DNA of 19,779 nt, taken from NCBI GenBank assembly GCA_034434235.1, contig DAOTZV010000035.1:1-19779 (forward strand), in the 5' to 3' direction. The notes below the pieces were generated by a model. The model was not told the origin of the DNA. It searched no databases and saw only the letters and a list, made by a program, of their open reading frames with translations. Positions 14,474 through 19,779 of this stretch are shown one piece after another; positions within the stretch are counted from its first letter, which is position 1, and each line of letters starts with the position of its first letter. Position numbers and translations under genes: made by a program. This DNA comes from CAKZKT01 sp034434235. GTDB lineage: Bacteria; Chloroflexota; Anaerolineae; CG2-30-64-16.

Positions 14474-16972
14474 CTACGCCTCCAGCCTGAACAGCGCCCG
14501 CGCCCGGATGTCCCGCGACGAGCTGCCGATCAACACCTCGAACTCGCCCGGCTCTGCGATCCACGCTTTGCGCTCGGGGTCGTAAAACGCCAACGCGCGC
14601 TCGTCCAGCTCGAAGCGCACGGTTTGCGCCTCGCCCGGCGCCAGGTTGATTTTGGCGAACCGCTTCAACTCCTTCGGCGGCCGCGGCAGGCTCGCCGCCA
14701 CATCGCGCACATAGAGCTGCACCACCTCCTTGCCGGCCCGCTCGCCCACGTTCTTCACCGTGATCGAGACGGACACCGGCTCGCCCCGCCTGACCGTCGG
14801 CGTGACCTGGAGGTCGCTGTAGGCGAATTCGGTGTAGGATAGCCCGTGGCCGAAGGGGAAGAGCGGCGTGACCTCCTTCGCATCGTAGTAGCGATAGCCG
14901 ACGAAGATCCCTTCGCCGTAGCGCACATCCCTGCCGCCCGGATAGTTGAGGAACGCCGGCGTATCCTCCAGCCGGCGCGGGAAGGTCACCGGCAGCTTGC
15001 CCGACGGGTTGACTTCGCCCAGCAGGACGCGCGCGACGGCGTTGCCGTTCTCCTGGCCCGGGTAATAGGCCAACACGATCGCCGCCACCTGATCGGCCCA
15101 CGGCATCGTCACGGCCGCGCCGACATTGAGCACGACGACCGTGTTCGGGTTGGCCGCGGCCACCGCGCGGATCAGCTCATCCTGCGGCCCGGTCAGGTCC
15201 ATGTCGGGCCGATCGCGGCCTTCCGTCTCATAGCCTTCGGGGTAGCCGGCGAATACCAGCGCCACGTCGGCCGCGCGCGCCGCTTCCACCGCGCGCGCCA
15301 TCTGCGCCGCGGCCTCGGCGGCGGTCGGCGTGGCGCCGAACCGCACCTGGAGATGCGGCTGATCGAGCCATGCCGGCCGGATGTACTCGATGCGCACGTC
15401 GTAGGTCCGGCCCTCTTCCAGCGTCACGGTCCCCGTCGCCTCGGTCACCGGCCACGGGTCCGAGCACGGCTGATTGACGTTCTCCACCACCAGCCGGCCG
15501 TCCAGGAAGATGCGGCAGGTGCCCGAGTTGGCGAGGCCGAAGGAGTACGCGCCGCTGCCGGCCGCGGTCAACTTGCCCGTCCAGCGCACCGAATAGGCCG
15601 GCGGGGTCTTCTCCAGCGGCGCGAAGGAGAGGAACCAGAAGCGCAGTCGTTTGTCCACCCGCTCGAGCAGCGGCCGGCCGGCGAAGTCGGGGTTGTCGAA
15701 GTATTCGCCCCAGAGGCCCGGCCCCTCGCCCTGCGCCGGGGTCAACACCCGGGCGTTGATCAGCGGCAGCTCGCGCACATTCTCGCACCCCTTCTCGTAG
15801 CGAATGGCAACCTTCCCGTCCAGCCGCGCTTGCAACCCTTCCAGCGGGCTCACGCGATAGGGCGGCTCGACCTGCGAGCTGCCGCCGCCGGCGACGACCG
15901 CCTCGGCCGCGTTGGGGCCGATCACGGCGAGCGACCTGATCCGGGCCGGATCGAGCGGCAGGACCCGGCGCTCGTTCTTCAGGAGGGTGATCGCCTCTTC
16001 GGCCACCTCGCGGGCCAGGGCCTGATGTTCCGGCGTGTTGACCGCGCCGGCGGGCGTCTCGCTGCGGTCGAGCTTGCCCACGCGCGCCAGCAGCCGGAGC
16101 ACGCGCCGCGCGGCCTCGGTGACGACCGCCTCTTCGAGCTGCCAGGTGTGCACCGCCTCGACGAGCAGCCGGCCGTAGTACCTGGCCGGGCCGGGCATTT
16201 CGATGTCCAGCCCGCCGCGCGCCGATTCGACGATCGTGTGGTTCGCGCCCCAATCCGAGACGACCACGCCGTCGAACCCCCATTCGCCCTTCAGGATCTC
16301 GTTCAACAGGTGATGGTTCTGGCTGGCGTATTCGCCGTTGACGCGGTTATACGCGCACATCACCGTCCAGGGCCGGGCCTCCTTGACGATCGCCTCGAAC
16401 TGCGCCAGGTAGATCTCGCGCAGCGTGCGCTCGTCCACGACCGAGTTGCCCCGCATGCGCTCGAACTCCTGGTTGTTGCAGGCGTAGTGCTTCAACGAGG
16501 CGCCCACCCCCCGGCTCTGCAGGCCCTTGACCCAGGCGATGCCGATGCGGCCGGCCAGATAGGGATCTTCCGAATAGCTCTCGAAGTTGCGGCCGGCCAG
16601 CGGATGGCGCACGATGTTGACGCACGGGCCGAGCAACACGTCGCAGCCCAACCCGTGCGTCTCCTCGGCCAGCGCCTGGCCGACGCGTTCGATCAGCGCG
16701 GGGTTCCAACTGGCGGCGAACGAGACGCCCGTGGGGAAGGCCGTGGCCGGCACAAAGGTGCGGCCCTGGTCGTTCGTCGTGCGCACGCCGTGCGGCCCAT
16801 CCGTCATCGTGAGCCAGGGGATGCCCAGCCGCTCGACGGGGACGGTGTGCCAGTTGTCCAGGCCCGACATGAGCGCGACCTTCTCTTTAAGGGTCATCCT
16901 GGCGAGCAGTTCCGCGATTCTCTGTTCGTTGACAAGAGAGGAAAGGGATTCGGCCATAACATCTGATGCCAT
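14474..16972 (-). CDS. Glycoside hydrolase family 3 beta-glucosidase with PA14 insert
   Basis: An 832-residue retaining glycosidase, expected to release glucose (or xylose/other beta-linked sugars) from oligosaccharide ends. The N-terminal barrel carries D58 (MTDGPHG), the KH pair K161-H162 and the nucleophile D240 (VVVSDWGA). The second GH3 domain is split by a PA14 domain (~405-545, starting GLWGEYFDNPDFAG), which in this family can shape the active site toward short oligosaccharides. A C-terminal fibronectin III-like domain (~720-830) follows, after GHGLSYTEF. No signal peptide is seen, so the enzyme is probably cytoplasmic and acts on imported oligosaccharides. The ATG at 16972 has AAGGAG 10 nt upstream; a second ATG five codons later is possible. 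It is first of three leftward genes, with flavoprotein and ABC ATPase following. Confidence 0.95.
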   Translation of the reverse strand: MASDVMAESLSSLVNEQRIAELLARMTLKEKVALMSGLDNWHTVPVERLGIPWLTMTDGPHGVRTTNDQGRTFVPATAFPTGVSFAASWNPALIERVGQALAEETHGLGCDVLLGPCVNIVRHPLAGRNFESYSEDPYLAGRIGIAWVKGLQSRGVGASLKHYACNNQEFERMRGNSVVDERTLREIYLAQFEAIVKEARPWTVMCAYNRVNGEYASQNHHLLNEILKGEWGFDGVVVSDWGANHTIVESARGGLDIEMPGPARYYGRLLVEAVHTWQLEEAVVTEAARRVLRLLARVGKLDRSETPAGAVNTPEHQALAREVAEEAITLLKNERRVLPLDPARIRSLAVIGPNAAEAVVAGGGSSQVEPPYRVSPLEGLQARLDGKVAIRYEKGCENVRELPLINARVLTPAQGEGPGLWGEYFDNPDFAGRPLLERVDKRLRFWFLSFAPLEKTPPAYSVRWTGKLTAAGSGAYSFGLANSGTCRIFLDGRLVVENVNQPCSDPWPVTEATGTVTLEEGRTYDVRIEYIRPAWLDQPHLQVRFGATPTAAEAAAQMARAVEAARAADVALVFAGYPEGYETEGRDRPDMDLTGPQDELIRAVAAANPNTVVVLNVGAAVTMPWADQVAAIVLAYYPGQENGNAVARVLLGEVNPSGKLPVTFPRRLEDTPAFLNYPGGRDVRYGEGIFVGYRYYDAKEVTPLFPFGHGLSYTEFAYSDLQVTPTVRRGEPVSVSITVKNVGERAGKEVVQLYVRDVAASLPRPPKELKRFAKINLAPGEAQTVRFELDERALAFYDPERKAWIAEPGEFEVLIGSSSRDIRARALFRLEA

Positions 16973-16981
16973 GTAGATCGG

Positions 16982-17019
16982 TCTCCTTTTGTGCTCTTCT
17001 CCGCGCGCGAGGAGAAGAG
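16982..17019 (-). promoter_or_regulatory. Hairpin in the GH3 leader that could mask the ribosome-binding site
   Basis: In the GH3 mRNA, CTCTTCTCC (reverse of 17019-17011) pairs with GGAGAAGAG (reverse of 17002-16994), a 9-bp stem with an 8-nt GC-rich loop. The Shine-Dalgarno AGGAGA (16987-16982) lies seven bases beyond it. The first arm includes TCTCCT (17015-17010), which is also fully complementary to the Shine-Dalgarno, so two mutually exclusive pairings exist. Confidence 0.45.
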
Positions 17020-17046
17020 AATCTGAACAGTGACACAGCAGAAAAC

Positions 17047-17055
17047 ATTATATCA
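17047..17055 (-). promoter_or_regulatory. Extended -10 promoter for the GH3 operon
   Basis: On the reverse strand TGATATAAT (17055-17047) is a perfect extended -10 (TGnTATAAT). The -35 region is a weak match. The distance to the GH3 start gives a leader of about 65 nt. Confidence 0.65.
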
Positions 17056-17069
17056 CGCATAACAGGTTG

Positions 17070-17078
17070 TGGTATAAT
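17070..17078 (+). promoter_or_regulatory. Extended -10 promoter for the toxin-antitoxin-like pair
   Basis: TGGTATAAT (17070-17078) is a perfect extended -10; no good -35 is visible. Transcription near 17085 gives a short leader with GGGGGAGG (17094-17101) before the ATG at 17108. It mirrors the GH3 -10 across about 20 bp, so the two polymerases should compete. An imperfect palindrome (17058-17079) between them is a possible operator. Confidence 0.65.
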
Positions 17079-17107
17079 GTAAATGATCGTTTTGGGGGAG
17101 GATTATC

Positions 17108-17455
17108 ATGAGAGCTGGATTCACGGCAATGATTGAGCCGCTCTTGCGCCGCCAGATTTTTCCATCAGAGGAACTGGCAGCTCGCACGCTGGTGCAAGAC
17201 TATATCTTACGTCAGATCACCATGCTCAGACGCGACGTTGCACGTCTGGAACGTAAGTATGGCATGCGCTTCGACCAATTCCAGGAGTATTTGCACACCC
17301 GTTCTGCTATGTTGGAAAGCGATCAGCTCACATCGCACGAACGACGCGTGCTTGGCGAAGCCATCATGCGGGAAGAAGAAGACTGGCTGGTCTGGAAAGC
17401 CTCTCAGGAGATGTTGGAAAGCTGGCTGGGCCTCCAACGAGAGGTGACCCCGTGA
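17108..17455 (+). CDS. Putative antitoxin of a TumE-type toxin-antitoxin pair
   Basis: 115 residues, predicted nearly all helical, with no signal or membrane segment. A heptad-like stretch RQITMLRRDVARLERKYGM (~35-53) is followed by RFDQFQEYL and a late acidic/Trp region (EEEDWLVWKASQEML, ~89-103). The KYGM-x-F-x-x-F plus acidic-Trp pattern occurs in small proteins encoded just before TumE/DUF6516 genes, which is the main reason for calling it an antitoxin. No ribbon-helix-helix or HTH domain is obvious. ATG at 17108 follows GGGGGAGG by 6 nt. Its stop overlaps the next start by 4 nt (GTGA). Base composition is clearly more AT-rich than the flanking genes, suggesting acquisition by transfer. 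Confident as a gene; the function rests on family resemblance and position. Confidence 0.65.
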   Translation: MRAGFTAMIEPLLRRQIFPSEELAARTLVQDYILRQITMLRRDVARLERKYGMRFDQFQEYLHTRSAMLESDQLTSHERRVLGEAIMREEEDWLVWKASQEMLESWLGLQREVTP

Positions 17456-17844
17456 CCTCTTTACCAGGTCTGCTCGGCGCGGTCAGAGCGGCGATCCAGA
17501 CACATCCCTTATGCCAACGCGTGGTCGAGGTTGAAACGCGGGAATTCAGCCCTGATCAATTCATCTTCAAGATCAGGGCTGAATTCAGCGGCAAAGTTAG
17601 CTTTCAAGCTCGTGTTTACTTCAACTACGGTCACGTGGACTACGCATATCAAGTCTACACGGCTGTTCCTCTGCTTCGATGGGATAACAAGGAAGAATTC
17701 CGTACCATCTCCACTTATCCGCATCATTATCATGATGCGAATGGCGGTGTTCATGCTTCTCCGCTCATCGGCGACCCTGTGTCCGACATCCGCGTTGTCC
17801 TGGACTTGATCGCGGAGTTCGTTGCGGCTCAGACGAAAGAATGA
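17452..17844 (+). CDS. Putative TumE (DUF6516)-like toxin
   Basis: 130 residues, starting with GTG at 17452. AGAGGTGA lies about 6 nt upstream inside the previous gene, and the GTGA overlap indicates coupled translation. The central part (VDYAYQVY, RWDN at 76-79, STYPHHYH at 88-94, then ASPLIGDP and a C-terminal helix) matches the family pattern of DUF6516/TumE proteins. These are annotated as toxins, with a typical RWDN-x(n)-T(F/Y)PHH(x)H core. The invariant-looking His cluster and RWDN are intact, so the protein appears functional. The target is not known to me. GC is low compared with the neighbourhood. A perfect 16-bp inverted repeat lies within codons 31-45. The gene ends 28 nt before the convergent creatininase-family gene. 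Confidence 0.72.
   Translation: MTSLPGLLGAVRAAIQTHPLCQRVVEVETREFSPDQFIFKIRAEFSGKVSFQARVYFNYGHVDYAYQVYTAVPLLRWDNKEEFRTISTYPHHYHDANGGVHASPLIGDPVSDIRVVLDLIAEFVAAQTKE
17542..17586. repeat. Perfect 16-bp inverted repeat inside the toxin-like gene
   Basis: GAATTCAGCCCTGATC (17542-17557) and GATCAGGGCTGAATTC (17571-17586) are exact reverse complements, separated by 13 nt. The whole structure is 45 nt, exactly codons 31-45. In mRNA it would form a strong hairpin about 90 nt after the start. Confidence 0.97.
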
Positions 17845-17872
17845 ACGAACGCCAATCGCTTCTTGTGCGCCT

Positions 17873-18661
17873 CTACAGGGATCTGACCCGCTGGAAAAAC
17901 TCCCGATTGAGCGTCGGGACCACCTGGTCTCGCTTCACCGCCGCGATGTACTCCGCCAGCGCGTCCACCTCGATCTGTCGCAACAGCCGGCCCTTCTCGG
18001 CCGAGGCCGGCCGGGCGTCCCCGGCATAGTGATCGGGGTAGTTGGCGTACCAGCTGATGCCGCTGAAGTTGGCGGGGACGTCTTGCAGCCGGCCCAACGG
18101 TTCGGCGGGTTCGGCCGGCACGCGTTCCATCTTCACCAGCTCGGGATGGTTCGCCAGCGAGATGCTCGTCTCGCATTCGCACGCGTGACCGTGCAGCTTC
18201 GTCTCCAGGATCGCGTTCCAGGCGCGGCGGCGCTCCTCGCTCAGCGCGCCGGTGTAGAGGTAGACGCTGTACGGCTTCTCCTCCCACAGGGTGCACTGCG
18301 CCAGGAACGAGAGCCAGTGCGTGTTGCCGCCGTGCGCGTTCAGCAGGATGATCTTGCGAAAGCCGTTGCGGCCGATCTCGTCCAGCACGCCCTGGATCAG
18401 CTCCATGAGCAGCGTCGGCTTGAGGGTGATCGTGCCGGGAAAGCAGCGCGCCTCGTAGATCTGGCCGAAGTAGAAGGGCGGGAAGACGACGGCCGGCTCC
18501 CGCTCGGCCGCCAGACACGCCAGCTTGTGGCCGTTGAGGAAGTCGGTGCCCAGCGGCAGATGCTCGCTGTGCTTTTCGACGACGCCGAGCGCGATGATGC
18601 ACACGCCGGTGTCGCGCACGGCCTGGGCAAACTCCGTTGCGGTCAGATGTTCCCACTGCAT
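17873..18661 (-). CDS. Creatininase-family metal-dependent hydrolase
   Basis: A 262-residue cytoplasmic hydrolase of the creatininase/creatinine amidohydrolase fold. Putative metal ligands are E29, H31 and D40 (GVVEKHSEHLPLGTD), with the same spacing as E34/H36/D45 of Pseudomonas creatininase. H110 lies in NAHGGN, and HACECETS (159-166) is the conserved second metal/substrate loop. Family members open cyclic amides, lactones or cyclitol derivatives: creatinine, formamide intermediates in riboflavin/F420 synthesis, or 3-dehydro-scyllo-inosose. The genuine substrate is open. Given the upstream FAH-family gene, a sugar-lactone or cyclitol role is at least as likely as creatinine. ATG at 18661 follows GGAGG by 7 nt. 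It is probably co-transcribed with the FAH-family gene across the palindromic repeat tract. Confidence 0.88.
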   Translation of the reverse strand: MQWEHLTATEFAQAVRDTGVCIIALGVVEKHSEHLPLGTDFLNGHKLACLAAEREPAVVFPPFYFGQIYEARCFPGTITLKPTLLMELIQGVLDEIGRNGFRKIILLNAHGGNTHWLSFLAQCTLWEEKPYSVYLYTGALSEERRRAWNAILETKLHGHACECETSISLANHPELVKMERVPAEPAEPLGRLQDVPANFSGISWYANYPDHYAGDARPASAEKGRLLRQIEVDALAEYIAAVKRDQVVPTLNREFFQRVRSL

Positions 18662-18688
18662 GGGATGCCTCCATGGATCATCAAGATG

Positions 18689-18808
18689 GGGCGAGCTGAA
18701 GCTTGCTTTACGCCATGTAGGGCAAGCTTCAGCTTGCTCGACGCCACGTGGGGCAAGCTTCAGCTTGCCCTACGCTACGTGAGGCAAGCTAAAGCTTGCC
18801 CTACGTGT
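18689..18808. repeat. Four tandem 31-bp palindromic repeats
   Basis: Units start at 18689, 18720, 18751 and 18782 (period 31). The core is GGGCAAGCT-TC-AGCTTGCCC, a 9-bp hairpin, followed by TACG(C/T)(C/T)ACGT(G/A). Units 2 and 3 are almost identical; units 1 and 4 are diverged, with some changes in the stem. They fill most of the 150 nt between the FAH-family stop and the creatininase-family start, so the polycistronic RNA would carry four successive hairpins. Confidence 0.93.
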
Positions 18809-18811
18809 TTC

Positions 18812-19627
18812 TTATGCCGCGACCTCATTCTCCAACACCAGCCCCCCCACCTCCACCCGCACCCGATCGCCCGGCGCCAGGCTGAAGCTCTCCTCCGGCA
18901 CGATGCCGGTGCCGGTCATCAGGAACGCGCCGCGGGGGAAGTCGAGCTCTTTATAAAGGAAGGCTGCCAGCTCCACGAAGCTGCGCTTCATGCGAGAGGT
19001 GCGCGTTTCGCCCGCGAAGACGACCTGCCCGCTGCGGACGATCTGCAGGCCGATGGGCACGTCGGCCAGCTCGTCGGCGCTGGCGAGGAGGACGCCCGGC
19101 CCCAGGGCACACGACCCGTTGTACACCTTCGCCTGCGGCAGGTAGAGCGGGTTCTCCCCCTCGATGTCGCGCGACGACACATCGTTGCCGGCCGTATAGC
19201 CGACGATCTCTCCGCGGCGGTTGATCACCAGCGTCAGCTCCGGCTCGGGCACGTTCCAGCGGCTATCCGGCCGCACGCGGATCGCCGCGGCCGGCCCCAC
19301 GACGCGCCAGCCGGCCGCCTTGAAGAACAGCTCTGGCCGCGGGGCCTCGTACACCCGCTCGTAGATATCGCCCGTGGCCGACTCGGCTTTGCGCGCATCC
19401 CGGCTGCGCAGATAGGTGACGCCGCTGGCCCACACCTCCTGGTCCGGCTCGATGGGCGCCAGGGGCGGCCCGGCGGCCGGCTCATCGGTCGCGAGCGCGG
19501 CAATGGCCTGCGCCAGACGAGCGGCCGGCAGCTCCAACAACAGGCTCAGGGTCGTTTGTCGCGGCAGAAAACAACCATCCGCGGCCCAACGCGGGCCGGC
19601 CGCGGTTTGATGAAGGGTTAGAAACAT
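18812..19627 (-). CDS. Fumarylacetoacetate hydrolase (FAH)-family protein, sugar-acid dehydratase-like
   Basis: A 271-residue, divalent-metal enzyme with the FAH fold. Characteristic pieces are EVWASGVTYLRSR (64-76), PELFFKA (98-104), WNVPEPELTLVIN (124-136, metal ligands E128/E130 type), GYTAGNDVSSRDIEGENP (143-160, with D149) and LPQAKVYNGSCALGPG. This spacing, including the RVYEAPRPELFFKA stretch, resembles 2-keto-3-deoxy-sugar-acid dehydratases (arabinonate/xylonate pathways) more than genuine fumarylacetoacetases, so a role in pentonate or sugar-acid breakdown is my preferred guess. ATG at 19627 follows AGGAG by 7 nt; the stop is TAA. It is the first gene of a probable two-gene unit with the creatininase-family gene. 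Confidence 0.87.
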   Translation of the reverse strand: MFLTLHQTAAGPRWAADGCFLPRQTTLSLLLELPAARLAQAIAALATDEPAAGPPLAPIEPDQEVWASGVTYLRSRDARKAESATGDIYERVYEAPRPELFFKAAGWRVVGPAAAIRVRPDSRWNVPEPELTLVINRRGEIVGYTAGNDVSSRDIEGENPLYLPQAKVYNGSCALGPGVLLASADELADVPIGLQIVRSGQVVFAGETRTSRMKRSFVELAAFLYKELDFPRGAFLMTGTGIVPEESFSLAPGDRVRVEVGGLVLENEVAA

Positions 19628-19647
19628 GAGTCACTCCTATTGGACGG

Positions 19648-19768
19648 CAGACGGGGGTCGCAGACCATAGGCATCAAGCTAAGCTTTGAAACAGCTTCCA
19701 GCCGGTCTGCGACCGGCGTCGTCGGCCTGCACATGTCGTCGCAGGCGGCCAGACGGGGGTCGCAGACC
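19648..19768. repeat. Inverted and direct repeat upstream of the FAH-family gene
   Basis: CAGACGGGGGTCGCAGACC occurs as a 19-nt direct repeat at 19648-19666 and 19750-19768. Between them, GGTCTGCGACC (19704-19714) is the exact reverse complement of the repeat core; with flanks (19650-19666 against 19704-19720) the pairing is 17 bp with 2 mismatches. The element continues to the window edge. It may cover the promoter of the FAH-family gene, for which no convincing -35/-10 pair is visible. Confidence 0.85.
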
Positions 19769-19779
19769 CCCTGCGAGCG

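Noticed and set aside
18689..18808. Possible CRISPR array (also considered for 91-171)
   Set aside because: Units are contiguous with no variable spacers, each unit is itself a short hairpin, and no cas genes are present.
1..19779. tRNA, rRNA or replication-origin features
   Set aside because: No tRNA cloverleaf, rRNA-like stretch or DnaA-box cluster was recognised by eye on either strand; a tRNAscan/Infernal run would settle it.

Overview
This is a GC-rich (my estimate is mid-60s %) bacterial chromosome segment. A Chloroflexota (Anaerolineae/Caldilineae-like) origin is the most likely reading. The reasons are a large secreted protease with a long Thr/Ala/Pro linker and malectin-like modules, a non-HemE uroporphyrinogen-decarboxylase-family protein, a MalK-type ATPase with no permeases beside it, and many short GC-rich palindromic repeats between genes. 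No 16S or other phylogenetic marker is present, so the assignment is an inference.

Layout, left to right. Bases 1-79 hold the start of a leftward SIS-domain sugar isomerase gene. Bases 80-417 are non-coding, with a 41-bp tandem palindromic repeat and a very stable long hairpin. A rightward secreted subtilisin-family (S8) protease with SdrD_B-like and malectin-like domains follows (418-3537), closed by a rho-independent terminator. A leftward aldo/keto reductase (3722-4699) and a rightward UroD-family, methyltransferase-like protein with a TTG start (4815-6032) diverge from overlapping promoters. The leftward glutamate synthase operon gltB-gltD (12321 to 6147) has a strong sigma-70 promoter and a leader of about 200 nt. 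A leftward run follows of GH3 beta-glucosidase (16972-14474), a Cys-rich flavoprotein/FMN reductase (14371-13820) and a sugar-type ABC ATPase (13819-12596). A small rightward, AT-richer two-gene cassette (17108-17844) looks like a TumE-type toxin with its antitoxin. The right end has a leftward FAH-family hydrolase/dehydratase (19627-18812) and a creatininase-family hydrolase (18661-17873), separated by a four-copy 31-bp palindromic tandem repeat. A further inverted/direct repeat lies at the right edge.

How the genes fit together. SIS isomerase, aldo/keto reductase, GH3 glucosidase, sugar ABC ATPase, creatininase-family and FAH-family enzymes form a carbohydrate and sugar-acid utilisation neighbourhood, and GOGAT supplies nitrogen assimilation. 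This linkage is inferred from families and order; no pathway is proved.

The most unusual content is structural. Several families of short palindromes recur. Two families keep a constant scaffold while the stem sequence changes on both arms (compensatory change). One family sits twice, in frame, inside gltB and adds about 27 residues at the end of its glutaminase domain. A perfect 16-bp inverted repeat lies inside the toxin-like coding sequence. An intergenic repeat also supplies the last two residues and stop codon of gltD.
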